Positions 24,288 to 34,268 of a stretch of 64,000 bases of DNA are shown here, one piece after another. This DNA is from Chitinophagaceae bacterium (GTDB taxonomy: Bacteria; Bacteroidota; Bacteroidia; Chitinophagales; Chitinophagaceae): positions 434,001 through 498,000 of the forward strand of contig JAFKGQ010000003.1 in NCBI GenBank assembly GCA_017307755.1. Reading direction: 5' to 3'. Each line of letters starts with the position of its first letter. The first letter of the stretch is position 1. The translations under genes were made by a program, and so were the position numbers. Under the pieces are notes generated by a model. That model did not search any database and was not told the DNA's origin. It saw only the letters and a program-made list of their open reading frames with translations.

Positions 24288-26087
24288 ATGCGAAGTGTAA
24301 AATTACGAGGATATGCCCTTATCGCGGTCGTATTATTCATCGCCTGGAAAAGTTCGGCGCAATATCCCCTGCATATCCAATCCGTAGATAAGGATTCGCT
24401 GTTTATTCATAAACAACTGGGGTTATCCAGCTCCTTCAGGAACAAAGATGTCTGCGCGGAGTATATTTATACCTTACCAGTTCTTCTTCAGAGCAAAGGG
24501 TATTTGACGGCCAGCGTAGACAGCATTGGCAACGACTCCACGGGCACCACGATCCGGCTGTATGTCGGCGAGGTGTATCGGTGGACCCGGATCGACGTCA
24601 AGGGGGTGGACCCGGCCCTGTTGTCGGCCGTCGCCTGGAATGATAAATATTTTTCCCACCGTCCGCTGGATTTTAAACAATTCCAGGCCCGTCAGCAGCA
24701 ACTGCTCGACTTCCTGGAGAACAACGGGTATCCTTTTGCGAAGGTCAGCCTGGACAGCGTTATGCTGGGGGCCAACGGGGAGGTGTCTGCGAAATTAAAG
24801 GTTGAAAAAGGCCCTTTATATCACGTCGACAGCATCCGTCTGTATGGCACAGGCAGGATATCCAATGAATTCATGCAACGCTATCTCAACCTCGCCAACG
24901 GTAGTATTTATAAAAAAGAGCGGCTTAACGCCATCAGCAAAAAGATCCTGGAGTTACCCTATATACAGGAACAGCAGCCCTGGGACCTGACCATGTTAGG
25001 TACGGGAAGCGTCGTGAACCTCTATCTTAAGCCAAAAAAAAGCAGCCAGATCAATGCCCTGGTAGGCTTTCTTCCCAGCAGCGACCCGTTGCTGGGTAAC
25101 AAGATCCTGGTGACGGGCGAGGCGACGGTGAACCTGAAGAATGCCCTAGGCGGCGGGGAAACCATTGGGCTTAACTGGCAGCAATTGCAGGCCGGTTCGC
25201 CGCGGCTGAACCTGGCATTCCAACAGCCTTATCTGTTCCACTCGCCTTTTGGCATCAATACTTCTTTTGATCTATACAAGCAGGATTCATCCTTTATCAA
25301 TGTCAACATGATGTTAGGGGTGCAGTATGCTTTATCGGCAAACCAGACTGGTGCAGTGTTCATCCGGGACATGATCTCCAGCCTGCTAAACGTGGATACC
25401 CTCCAGGTAATATCTTCCCGTGCCCTGCCTGCCATGGCTGATATCCGGGCCGTCAGCGTCGGATTGACCTATGAGTTTAATAATACGGACTATCGCTTTA
25501 ACCCCCGTAAAGGCAATGAACTGCAGTTCATGGGATCGGTGGGTACAAAAAAAATAAAAGAGAACCCCCAGATCGTAAGGCTAAAAGACCCTTTTGACAC
25601 CACCTTTTCCTATGCTTCTTTGTATGATACGGTCAAGCTCAATTCCTATCAGTTCCTGCTAAAGACGTCAGCGGCGCATTATTTTTCGCTTTCCCATGCT
25701 TCTACCCTGAAATTTGGATTTAACGGCGGTGTTTATAATAGCCCTACTACTTACAGGAACGAACTTTTCCGGATAGGCGGGTACAAGCTGCTGAGGGGAT
25801 TTGACGAAGAGAGTATCCTGGCCTCGCAATACGTTGTAGGGACCCTTGAATACCGGTATCTCATCGGCCTGAACTCTTATATGTTCACCTTCCTGGATGG
25901 AGGCTGGGCAAAGAACGCAGTGGCGGGCTATGGGCTTAACAACAGCTTTTTGGGGTTTGGTCTGGGGCTGGCCTTTGAGACAAAAGCCGGTATTTTTAAT
26001 ATATCCTATGCCCTGGGCAAGAGGGATGACACCAAGCTCAATTTCCGGGATGCAAAGATCCATTTGGGGTATGTGAGCTTTTTTTAA
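24288..26087 (+). CDS. BamA/TamA family outer membrane protein (Omp85)
   Basis: A 599-residue protein with a signal peptide (YALIAVVLFIAWKSSAQ), then about three POTRA-like repeats (for example RWTRIDVKGVDPALL and YHVDSIRLYGTGRISNEFM), then a 16-strand type barrel with the surface antigen domain (RIGGYKLLRGFDEESI, the conserved L6-loop region) and a C-terminal strand ending in aromatic residues. It helps insert or translocate proteins at the outer membrane. I chose the ATG at 24288 because it gives the signal peptide directly. It is shorter than BamA, so TamA-like is more likely than the essential BamA. Confidence 0.85.
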   Translation: MRSVKLRGYALIAVVLFIAWKSSAQYPLHIQSVDKDSLFIHKQLGLSSSFRNKDVCAEYIYTLPVLLQSKGYLTASVDSIGNDSTGTTIRLYVGEVYRWTRIDVKGVDPALLSAVAWNDKYFSHRPLDFKQFQARQQQLLDFLENNGYPFAKVSLDSVMLGANGEVSAKLKVEKGPLYHVDSIRLYGTGRISNEFMQRYLNLANGSIYKKERLNAISKKILELPYIQEQQPWDLTMLGTGSVVNLYLKPKKSSQINALVGFLPSSDPLLGNKILVTGEATVNLKNALGGGETIGLNWQQLQAGSPRLNLAFQQPYLFHSPFGINTSFDLYKQDSSFINVNMMLGVQYALSANQTGAVFIRDMISSLLNVDTLQVISSRALPAMADIRAVSVGLTYEFNNTDYRFNPRKGNELQFMGSVGTKKIKENPQIVRLKDPFDTTFSYASLYDTVKLNSYQFLLKTSAAHYFSLSHASTLKFGFNGGVYNSPTTYRNELFRIGGYKLLRGFDEESILASQYVVGTLEYRYLIGLNSYMFTFLDGGWAKNAVAGYGLNNSFLGFGLGLAFETKAGIFNISYALGKRDDTKLNFRDAKIHLGYVSFF

Positions 26088-26122
26088 AATCAAATGATAC
26101 TTTTGTGACCGTTATAACCAAT

Positions 26123-27202
26123 ATGCTTTTGAAACTTGTTTTTCTCCTTTTTCCATGCCTTTTGTTCTTCGGCAATTTGTTTGCTCAAACCGATACGGCT
26201 GTTCCCCCTGCACAGCAGGTCCGGGACACTTCTCTGGCGCCCATACATCATCAGGCCGTTCGCTCCGACTCTGCGATCAGGGCGGATTCCATTGCCAGGG
26301 CCATACGGCGTCATCGTCGTGATAGCCTGCGAAGGGATAGTCTGCGGCGCGATACAATGACCCGGCATGATCCTGCCGCCATACCCGTTGCGGCACCCCG
26401 GCCCGACAGCACGCTGACGTCCACACCGCCGCCCGCGAAAGATAAGGGGCCCGAAGCCATTGTTTATTGGAAACATGCCCTTGCCGTCAACCCGTATTTT
26501 AATTTTACGGGCAAACCCGTGCAGCAACCTTTCCAGCCGTACAAACCTCATTCGAAGGACAGCCTTTTCTACCTGCTGGTAGGGATCCTCTTTTATTTCG
26601 CATTGATACGTATTTTTTTCGAGAAATATTTTTCAAACCTGATGACGCTGTTCTTCCGGGCGTCGCTGCGACAGCAACAGATACGGGAACAAGTGCTGCA
26701 AGCACCACTGCCTTCATTACTATTGAACATACTGTTTATCATTGCCGGCGGATTGTATGCCTGCTTCCTATTGTATTATTCCAGGTTTACGCCCGGCATC
26801 AACTTCTGGATACTTTATCTGGATTGCATCGCAGGTCTGGCCGTTATTTATCTGGGAAAATTCCTGATCCTGAAGTTTTGCGGCTGGGTTTTTAATATTT
26901 CCAGGGCCAGCGATACCTATATTTTTGTGGTGTTCCTCGTAAATAAAATGCTGGGAATTTTCCTGCTGCCTTTCTTGATCCTGATCACTTTTTCGGGACC
27001 TCAGGCCCGGGAGATCTTTATAACTATTTCAGTTGTAATGATTTTTATAATGTTGATCTACAGGGTGATAGCGGCTTACAGGCCTGTAAGAAATGAAATA
27101 AAACTCACTCCGTTTTACTTTTTTTTGTACCTTTGCGCCTTCGAAATAGCACCCCTGCTGTTGATTTACAAGGTGTTATTATCTTATTTGGAAAAAGTGT
27201 AA
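26123..27202 (+). CDS. DUF4271 domain-containing membrane protein
   Basis: A 359-residue protein with a signal peptide or first helix (LVFLLFPCLLFFGNLFAQ), a disordered stretch rich in Arg, Asp and Ser with short repeats (RDSLRRDSLRRD), a Pro-rich part, and then about six membrane helices of the DUF4271 domain (LLVGILFYFALIRIFFEKY). It is a Bacteroidota family of unknown function, often next to hemD as here. A GTG 18 bases upstream could also serve as start. Confidence 0.75.
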   Translation: MLLKLVFLLFPCLLFFGNLFAQTDTAVPPAQQVRDTSLAPIHHQAVRSDSAIRADSIARAIRRHRRDSLRRDSLRRDTMTRHDPAAIPVAAPRPDSTLTSTPPPAKDKGPEAIVYWKHALAVNPYFNFTGKPVQQPFQPYKPHSKDSLFYLLVGILFYFALIRIFFEKYFSNLMTLFFRASLRQQQIREQVLQAPLPSLLLNILFIIAGGLYACFLLYYSRFTPGINFWILYLDCIAGLAVIYLGKFLILKFCGWVFNISRASDTYIFVVFLVNKMLGIFLLPFLILITFSGPQAREIFITISVVMIFIMLIYRVIAAYRPVRNEIKLTPFYFFLYLCAFEIAPLLLIYKVLLSYLEKV

Positions 27203-27229
27203 CTTTACAAATCCAAGGGGAAAACACAA

Positions 27230-28003
27230 ATGATTAAAAACGGGGATAAAAAAAGGATTTTAATCACGCAACCCAGACCTGAGACAGACAAGTCGCCGTA
27301 TTTCGAACTGGCCAAGAAGTACGACGTGGAGCTTGCTTTTCATCCATTCATTCGTCTGGAACCCATTTCTGCCAAGGATTTCCGGAAGCAAAAGATCGAC
27401 ATTACGCAATATACTGCCGTGATCTTCACCAGTCGTAATGCCATCGATCATTTTTTCCGTATTTGTGAAGAGATGAAGGTCAGCGTTTCGCAGGATACCA
27501 AGTATTTCTGTATTACGGAAGCCGTGGCCCTTTATCTCCAGAAGTTCATCCTGTATCGCAAACGGAAAGTTTTTTATGGCGCGGACGGATTGAACAAAAG
27601 CATGTTCGACGTCATCAACAAACATAAGGAGAACGAGAAATTCCTTTATCCCTGTTCTGAGAATCAGCAGGACAACGAGATCATCAACTGGCTAAAGCAC
27701 AATAATTGTGGATTCGCCACCCCGTTCATGTATCGTACGATCAGCAATGATGTAAAGATAGTCCTCGATCAGAGCGAGTACGATATCATCTGTTTCTTCA
27801 CGCCCAGCGGCGTCAAAAGCCTCTTTGATAATTACCCGAAGTTCAAACAGAACGGGACCAAGATCGGAGCTTTTGGCAACAACACCTCCAAGGCTGTGGA
27901 AGATGCCGGGCTCACGCTGGATATCAAAGCTCCACAACCACAGGCGCCATCCATGGTATCTGCCCTCGAGAAGTACCTGGCCGTGGTGGGGAAAAAGAAG
28001 TAA
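27230..28003 (+). CDS. hemD: Uroporphyrinogen-III synthase
   Basis: A 257-residue HemD homologue: ILITQPRPETDKSPYFELAKKY near the N terminus, YTAVIFTSRNAIDHFF, YPCSENQQDNEI and YDIICFFTPSGVKSLF in the second lobe, and IGAFGNNTSKAVEDAGL near the end. It closes hydroxymethylbilane into uroporphyrinogen III, the branch point for heme, siroheme and corrinoids. It follows the DUF4271 gene closely, a common arrangement in this phylum. HemD sequences diverge widely, but the motif order is clear here. Confidence 0.85.
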   Translation: MIKNGDKKRILITQPRPETDKSPYFELAKKYDVELAFHPFIRLEPISAKDFRKQKIDITQYTAVIFTSRNAIDHFFRICEEMKVSVSQDTKYFCITEAVALYLQKFILYRKRKVFYGADGLNKSMFDVINKHKENEKFLYPCSENQQDNEIINWLKHNNCGFATPFMYRTISNDVKIVLDQSEYDIICFFTPSGVKSLFDNYPKFKQNGTKIGAFGNNTSKAVEDAGLTLDIKAPQPQAPSMVSALEKYLAVVGKKK

Positions 28004-28061
28004 TCAACTTTCCGGACATTTTCTGGCTTGAAGCTTGTAGATTGCAAGCTGTAGCAATTTT

Positions 28062-30089
28062 ATGAACAGACTCTCCCAGGAGACCAGCCCTTATTTATTG
28101 CAACACGCCCATAACCCGGTGGATTGGTATCCCTGGGGTGACGAAGCTTTACAAAAGGCCAGGGCCGAGGACAAACCCATCCTGGTGAGTATCGGCTATG
28201 CTGCATGTCACTGGTGTCATGTGATGGAAAGGGAAAGTTTCGAGAATGAAGAGACGGCTGCTTTTATGAACAGGCATTTCGTCAATATCAAGATCGACAG
28301 GGAAGAACGTCCCGACCTGGACCACATCTATATGGAGGCTGTGCAGGCCATTACAGGCAGTGGGGGCTGGCCGTTAAATGTATTCCTTACGCCGGAAGCT
28401 AAGCCCTTTTATGGGGGGACTTACTTTCCTCCCCGCGCCATCTATAACAGACCCTCCTGGAGGGATGTTCTGAAAGCCATCACTGATTCCTTCCGGGAGA
28501 AAAGACAGGAGATAGAACAGCAGGCTCAAAGTCTCACCAGCCATGTGGCTACTACGGGTTCTTTTGGCGTGGGCGAACGCGCATCTCATCCGGATGAGGG
28601 GATCTTCAATAAAGGTACGCTCCGCCAGATCTATGAGAGCCTGATGGCTATGGCCGACAGACAGGAAGGAGGTTTTGGAAGAGCCCCCAAGTTTCCGCAG
28701 ACCTTTTCCATCCAGTTCCTTCTGCATTACTATTACTTTACAAAGGAGGAGGCGGCCCTGCAGCAGGCCTGTCTCAGCCTGGAGAAAATGATACGGGGCG
28801 GTATATACGATCAACTGGGAGGAGGTTTTGCCCGTTATTCCACGGACGAAAAATGGCTGGTCCCCCATTTCGAGAAAATGCTTTATGACAACGCGTTGCT
28901 GGTCATTGTACTCAGCGAGGCTTACCAACTCACCCGCAAGGAGGTATATGGGGAGGTCATCCGGCAGACCATGGAATTTATCCAACGGGAATTATCCGAT
29001 GGCAATGGAGGTTTTTATTCGGCGCTGGATGCTGACAGCGAGGGGGAAGAAGGCCGTTATTACGTATGGGATAAAGCGGAGATCGACAGCGTGCTGGGAG
29101 AGGACGCCCCAGCCTTCAATGACTTCTATGGGGTTACGCCAGAGGGTAATTGGGAGGGAAAGAACATCCTCACCCGGCCCGGCTCCCTTTTGCCGGAAGA
29201 TCCACGGTTGGAGAAGGCCCGGCTTCGCCTGCTTGAACACCGGGAGAGACGGGTGCATCCGGCGTTGGACGACAAGATCCTGCTGGGCTGGAATGTCCTG
29301 ATGAATATTGCCTGCTGCAAAGCCTATGGAGCATTGGGGGAGGAGCAATATAAAGCCTGGGCGGTACAGAACATGAACTTTATCTTTCAACATTTGAAAG
29401 GCAAGGAGTTATATTTTTTTTATCACTCATATAAATCAGGACAAGCCAAATTCCCCGCTTTTCTGGATGATTACGCAGGACTGGCGGCTGCGTTGATCCA
29501 ACTGCAAGAGATCACAGGCGAAGCGGATTATCTGATTAAGGCTAAGGAAGTTATGGAATTTACGATCCAAAACTTCACCGAGGAAGAGACGGGCTTCTTC
29601 TTTTTTTCTCACAGGGATCAACGGGATCTTATTGTCCGGAAAAAGGAGATCTATGATGGGGCGACGCCTTCGGGAAATTCCCTGATGGCCTTCAACCTGG
29701 CGTATATGTCTATTATATTTAATGAGACTGCCTGGCGAGAACGGGCGATCCGGATGGCTGCGTCACTCAGCAGACCCGTAACTCTCTATCCGGGGAGCTT
29801 TGGAATTTGGGCAACCCTGTACCAGGCCTTTACGTATAATATTCCGGAGATCGTACTCACCGGCAGGCAGCCGGAAAATACCCGGAAAGAGCTTTTGCGA
29901 CAGTTCATCCCCTACCGGGTATTCCAATCTGCCAGCGTAAATAACCCCCTGTTCCCTTTATTGTCGGAAAGGTCGGTGAAAGACTTTCCGCAGATCTTCC
30001 TATGTAAAGAGTATACTTGTCAACTCCCTGTAAATGAAGTGACTGCGCTCATCCGTCTCCTCGAAAATGTGCAAAAATTCAGCCCTTGA
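28062..30089 (+). CDS. Thioredoxin domain-containing protein, DUF255/YyaL (SPATA20-like)
   Basis: A 675-residue protein opening with [25 protein letters not shown], the hallmark of the DUF255 family. A thioredoxin-like domain follows with the redox-like motif CHWCHVM, and then a long alpha/alpha-barrel domain similar to glycosidases and epimerases. The family is widespread, and its biochemical role is not settled. It is cytoplasmic by sequence. A weak hairpin followed by ATTTTTT near 30150-30176 may serve as terminator. Confidence 0.9.
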   Translation: MNRLSQETSPYLLQHAHNPVDWYPWGDEALQKARAEDKPILVSIGYAACHWCHVMERESFENEETAAFMNRHFVNIKIDREERPDLDHIYMEAVQAITGSGGWPLNVFLTPEAKPFYGGTYFPPRAIYNRPSWRDVLKAITDSFREKRQEIEQQAQSLTSHVATTGSFGVGERASHPDEGIFNKGTLRQIYESLMAMADRQEGGFGRAPKFPQTFSIQFLLHYYYFTKEEAALQQACLSLEKMIRGGIYDQLGGGFARYSTDEKWLVPHFEKMLYDNALLVIVLSEAYQLTRKEVYGEVIRQTMEFIQRELSDGNGGFYSALDADSEGEEGRYYVWDKAEIDSVLGEDAPAFNDFYGVTPEGNWEGKNILTRPGSLLPEDPRLEKARLRLLEHRERRVHPALDDKILLGWNVLMNIACCKAYGALGEEQYKAWAVQNMNFIFQHLKGKELYFFYHSYKSGQAKFPAFLDDYAGLAAALIQLQEITGEADYLIKAKEVMEFTIQNFTEEETGFFFFSHRDQRDLIVRKKEIYDGATPSGNSLMAFNLAYMSIIFNETAWRERAIRMAASLSRPVTLYPGSFGIWATLYQAFTYNIPEIVLTGRQPENTRKELLRQFIPYRVFQSASVNNPLFPLLSERSVKDFPQIFLCKEYTCQLPVNEVTALIRLLENVQKFSP

Positions 30090-30367
30090 ACGTACAATAA
30101 GTCCAACATGCCCGGCGTTAATATTATTAGCGTCTTGGAAATCGAAGACTTCGTCTTGTATTTGAAAAGACATTTTTTATAGAAAAAAGACAAGGTTTTA
30201 TCCGTCCTTTGAAATGCGAAATATCTGCTTAAGCCATTGGGGATCATAATGGTAAGCGGCAAAAGACATTAATATCCGGATGAAAGCTTTGACTTTCAAA
30301 AAATTAATTTTAAACTTGTAGCGAGATGTTGTCAAAAGATTTTTTTTGCCCAATACCCTTTAATATT

Positions 30368-31657
30368 ATGAAAATGAAAAACCTATCCACTCTGACGGCC
30401 TTGTCCGCTCTTATGCTGATGGCCGCATGCGGAAAAATAGGAAAGTCCCACAAAGGACTCCCCGATGACGGGCAGTTGCATGGCGTTTCTCCTGCAAGTG
30501 CCTATAATCTATCCAAGCCCCCCGGCATGGTGTATATCCCGCCCGGAACCTTCCACATGGGGCCCAGTGATGAAGACATCAACTACGCGTATACTGCCAG
30601 GAACAGACAGACTTCCATCAATGGTTTCTGGATGGATGCTACGGAGATCACTAACAATGAATACCGTCAGTTTACCAACTGGGTGCGGGATTCTATTGCC
30701 GCTACCCTGATGCAGTATGGCAAGGATGTCGACGGTCATTTCCAGATAGACTGGAAGAGGGCTTCCACCATCAAATGGGGAGACAAGGCCACGATCGAGA
30801 AGATCGATCAGTTGATCGTAACGCCTGAGAACCGGATCTTTGGCAAAAAGGAGATCAATGTTAGCAAGTTGAAATACCACTCTGAAACATTTGACCTGAA
30901 AGAGGCTGCCCAAAAGATCAATGAAGGCAAGCCCCGCTCGCAGTTCATCCGCCCGAAAGATGTGCCCGTCTATCCCGATACACTGGTATGGATCCGTGAT
31001 TTCAGCTATTCCTATAACGAGCCGATGACCAAGCGGTACTACTCGCACCCTGCTTTTGGAAATTATCCTGTAGTGGGTGTAAACTGGAACCAGGCTACGG
31101 TGTTCTGCGAATGGAGGACCCGTTATCTGAACTCGTTCCTGGAAAAGAAGCATATGGCCACCGAGTCGGACTTTCGTCTACCTACGGAGTCTGAGTGGGA
31201 ATATGCGTCCCGCGGCGGCCGTTCGCAATCGATGTTTCCCTGGGGTAACTATTACCTGAGAAATAAAAAAGGCTGCTTACTGGCAAACTTCAAACCTGGC
31301 CGTGGTAACTACCCGGAAGATGGGGGATTCTACACGGTGCGTGCCGATGCTTACTGGCCCAATGATTTTGGTCTGTATTGCATGGCTGGCAACGTCGCGG
31401 AATGGACCTCTTCTTTCTATTATGAAGGGTCTTACAACTTCCAGCACGACATGAACCCGGATATCCGTTGGAATGCTAAAGATTCTGACCCTCCCCGTAT
31501 GAAACGCAAGGTAATACGCGGCGGCAGCTGGAAGGATGTAGGTTATTTTCTGCAGACGAGTACCCGTACTTATGAGTACCAGGATACCGCCAAGTCATAC
31601 ATCGGGTTCCGGTGTGTGATCGATCTGCCGCCTACATTGACCAACAACCGTAGGTAA
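30368..31657 (+). CDS. gldK: Type IX secretion lipoprotein GldK
   Basis: A 429-residue lipoprotein: signal with lipobox LMAAC, then a formylglycine-generating-enzyme-like (FGE-sulfatase) domain with MVYIPPGTFHMGPSDED, DATEITNNEYRQF, LPTESEWEYASRGG and AGNVAEWTSSFY. GldK forms, with GldN, the ring under the outer membrane of the type IX secretion and gliding system. The ATG at 30368 is chosen because it begins the lipoprotein signal. It heads the order gldK-gldL-gldM-gldN. The 278-base gap upstream holds only A/T-rich sequence and short hairpins, and presumably the promoter. Confidence 0.95.
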   Translation: MKMKNLSTLTALSALMLMAACGKIGKSHKGLPDDGQLHGVSPASAYNLSKPPGMVYIPPGTFHMGPSDEDINYAYTARNRQTSINGFWMDATEITNNEYRQFTNWVRDSIAATLMQYGKDVDGHFQIDWKRASTIKWGDKATIEKIDQLIVTPENRIFGKKEINVSKLKYHSETFDLKEAAQKINEGKPRSQFIRPKDVPVYPDTLVWIRDFSYSYNEPMTKRYYSHPAFGNYPVVGVNWNQATVFCEWRTRYLNSFLEKKHMATESDFRLPTESEWEYASRGGRSQSMFPWGNYYLRNKKGCLLANFKPGRGNYPEDGGFYTVRADAYWPNDFGLYCMAGNVAEWTSSFYYEGSYNFQHDMNPDIRWNAKDSDPPRMKRKVIRGGSWKDVGYFLQTSTRTYEYQDTAKSYIGFRCVIDLPPTLTNNRR

Positions 31658-31774
31658 AACTGGCAATTTTTTCAGAAAAAATTCGTTTTGATTTTGAGAA
31701 CCTAAAAAATCAATAGGAACTTTTTTTCCATAACCCTTTTAAAATCCCTTTCAAAACACTTAAAAATTTAAACT

Positions 31775-32548
31775 ATGAGCGCTGGTGTATCTAAATCTAC
31801 CGAAAGACTGATAAACATTATAGTGTGCGTAGGTGCGGCTGTCGTAATCTTCGGGGCCTTGCAAAAGATCCTGCACACGAAACTGGCCGACTTCTTTTTG
31901 ACCGCAGGTTTGTTGACCGAGGCCCTGATATTCCTCGTGTATGCCTTCTTACCCCCTCCCGGAGGTGAAATGCATGCCCTGGTGGAAGCTCTGCCCAAAC
32001 TGGCCGGCGGCACCAGCGGTAATCCTGCCCTCGACAAGATGGACAAGATGCTGCATGAAGCCGACATCACTCCGGCTAACCTCAATCGCCTGAGCGAAGG
32101 TTTCAAGAAATTCGGTACTACCGTAGAAAAGATCAGCGATGTATCCGGCGCTCTGGCCGCGACGACTGATTACACCAACAAGACAAAAGAGGCTGCACTG
32201 GCCCTGGATAGCATGAAAGGCGCATACCAGAACGCTACCAATACCATTTCCAGCTTTAACGCTGCCGCTGAAGGCACAAAGCAATTCCATACACAGGTGC
32301 AGGTGCTGACCAAGAACCTGGGCAGCCTTAACGCCATCTATGAACTGGAACTGCAGGACACCAATAACCACCTGAAAGCTATGAACAGCTTCTATGGCAA
32401 CCTGGTGAAAGCATCCGAGACGATGCAAGGCAGCGTATCCGACGCTAAGAAAACACAGGAACAAATTGCCCTGCTCGCTAAGAACCTGGGTAACTTGAAC
32501 CATGTTTATGGCAACATGCTGAGCGCAATGCAAGGCCGCCAGTCCTAA
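31775..32548 (+). CDS. gldL: Type IX secretion motor protein GldL
   Basis: A 257-residue inner-membrane protein. Two helices are near the N terminus (LINIIVCVGAAVVIFGALQKIL and FFLTAGLLTEALIFLVYAFL), the second with the Glu that in the studied systems takes part in proton-driven rotation. A long cytoplasmic region of predicted helices follows. GldL with GldM makes the proton-powered motor. It is separated from gldK by 117 bases with short A/T-only inverted repeats and precedes gldM by 82 bases. Confidence 0.93.
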   Translation: MSAGVSKSTERLINIIVCVGAAVVIFGALQKILHTKLADFFLTAGLLTEALIFLVYAFLPPPGGEMHALVEALPKLAGGTSGNPALDKMDKMLHEADITPANLNRLSEGFKKFGTTVEKISDVSGALAATTDYTNKTKEAALALDSMKGAYQNATNTISSFNAAAEGTKQFHTQVQVLTKNLGSLNAIYELELQDTNNHLKAMNSFYGNLVKASETMQGSVSDAKKTQEQIALLAKNLGNLNHVYGNMLSAMQGRQS

Positions 32549-32630
32549 AATCATGATATCTACCAGCCCGTTTTGTCCGGAGCACCATTATGAAAAACTA
32601 CAATTTGGAAAAAAAATAATTTACTGACCC

Positions 32631-34214
32631 ATGTCTTTACCAAAAGAACCGCGGCAGAAGATGATCAATATGATGTATTTGGTGCTTACAGCCCTGCTGG
32701 CACTGAATGTATCAGTGGAAGTGTTGAACGCCTTCAAGACCGTGAATCACAGCATAGAAGGTTCCAACGCAGTTGTAACCGACAAGAATAAACAGACGTA
32801 CGAGCAATTCAAGGCCGCCGAAGCTGATCCGAAAACGGCTGAAAAGGCTAAGCCCTGGGCCCCCAAGGCCTATGCCGCTCAAAAGCTCTCAGCTGACCTG
32901 TGCGGCTATATCGAAGGTCTGAAGAACCAGCTCATCGAGGAGTCCAACCCCCAGATGAAGGACGGCAAGAAAGAATTCACCGAAGGCAACCTGGATGCCG
33001 CCACTCGTATCATGGATACAAAGGGTGAAGGCGCCAAGCTGTATCAGAGCCTTGCCGATTATAAAACCAATCTGCTCAAACTGCTGGACCCTTCCAATTA
33101 TCCTGACCAGCCGGATAATATAAAGGAAGACCTGCGTAAGGATAAGGCCCTGTTTGAGAAAGAGCTTCCCCTTGACCTGAGCGTACCCAAGTCCGAATCG
33201 GGTAATGCGGCTACCGGCAACATTCCCAAGGACTGGACGATCAACTATTTCCACATGACGCCGACCATCGCAGGTCTGACCATCCTCAGCAAATTTCAGA
33301 GTGATGTCAAGAACTCCGAGTCACAGATCATCGACTATCTGCATAAGAAGATTGGTGAAGTGAAGGTGGTGTATGACCAGTTTAAACCCCTGTTAGGTAC
33401 CAATGCTACCTACCTCATGCCAGGCGATGAGCTGGAAGTTACGGCCGGTATCGGCGCCTACAGCAAGGATGCCCGGCCTGAAATAACCATCAATGGCGCT
33501 CCGCAGACATTGAATGGAGATGGTATTGCTGATTATAAAACAAAGGTCAGCGCTACCGGCACTGTTAATGTAAAGATCAAGTATACCAAGCCCGATGGTT
33601 CTACAGAAACAATCGACAAAGCTGTAAAATACACCGTAGGTCAGCCTTCCGGCGCCTCCGTCTTCCTGGAGAAGATGAACGTTCTGTACATCAAGGAAGA
33701 CAACCCCGTGAAGATCTCCGGTGGTAGCGTAGGCCGTGAAAAGGTATCGGTACGATTCACCAATGGTGAGATCACCCATACCGAAGGCGATAGCTGGAAC
33801 GTTGTTCCCACTACCCCCGGTGAAGGCAAGATCATCGTGACTGCCGAAGGTAAGGTCACCGAGTTCCCCATGCGGGTGAGATACCTGCCGGACCCCACCG
33901 GATTCGTAGGCGCCAAGAAAGGGGGAGCCATTTCCTCCGCTGAATTCAAAGCTATCGGCGGACTCCTGGCCAAGCTGGAAGGTTCCGAATTCCAGTCCGC
34001 CTTCAGGGTCGTCAGCTATAAGCTGGCAGCTATTGGCGGAAATATCCCCCAATATCAGGAAGCCGTCAACGAAGGCCCCCGCTGGGGTGGACAAGCGGCC
34101 GGCATTGTACAACGCGCTTCCCCGGGTACGAACATCTTCTTTGACGCCATCAGGGTTGTGGGTAAGGACGGAAGAACAAGAGAACTGCCTCCAATGGTGT
34201 TTAATTTGAAATAA
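32631..34214 (+). CDS. gldM: Type IX secretion motor/shaft protein GldM
   Basis: A 527-residue protein with one N-terminal membrane helix (MINMMYLVLTALLALNVSVEVLNAF) and a large periplasmic part of four domains that in known structures forms a dimeric shaft reaching the GldK-GldN ring. Visible stretches include GAYSKDARPEITINGAPQ and the Gly-rich C-terminal part ending ELPPMVFNLK. It works with GldL to power secretion. Length matches the family. Confidence 0.94.
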   Translation: MSLPKEPRQKMINMMYLVLTALLALNVSVEVLNAFKTVNHSIEGSNAVVTDKNKQTYEQFKAAEADPKTAEKAKPWAPKAYAAQKLSADLCGYIEGLKNQLIEESNPQMKDGKKEFTEGNLDAATRIMDTKGEGAKLYQSLADYKTNLLKLLDPSNYPDQPDNIKEDLRKDKALFEKELPLDLSVPKSESGNAATGNIPKDWTINYFHMTPTIAGLTILSKFQSDVKNSESQIIDYLHKKIGEVKVVYDQFKPLLGTNATYLMPGDELEVTAGIGAYSKDARPEITINGAPQTLNGDGIADYKTKVSATGTVNVKIKYTKPDGSTETIDKAVKYTVGQPSGASVFLEKMNVLYIKEDNPVKISGGSVGREKVSVRFTNGEITHTEGDSWNVVPTTPGEGKIIVTAEGKVTEFPMRVRYLPDPTGFVGAKKGGAISSAEFKAIGGLLAKLEGSEFQSAFRVVSYKLAAIGGNIPQYQEAVNEGPRWGGQAAGIVQRASPGTNIFFDAIRVVGKDGRTRELPPMVFNLK

Positions 34215-34226
34215 AGATTTTCTGAA

Positions 34227-34251
34227 GACCTGCCCGCTTTGCGGGCAGGTC
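34227..34251 (+). other. Strong hairpin between gldM and gldN
   Basis: Perfect 11-bp arms GACCTGCCCGC and GCGGGCAGGTC around a TTT loop. No T-tract follows, so it is not an ordinary terminator. It may protect the gldKLM message or set the level of gldN relative to the other three. Confidence 0.6.
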
Positions 34252-34268
34252 CTATAAAACAAAGAATA

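Noticed and set aside
30110..30180. Possible fifth tripartite element before gldK
   Set aside because: It has an ATTAG and small hairpins, but the GGCC-GAA-GGCC mini-hairpin, the four-base spacing and the long third hairpin are missing.
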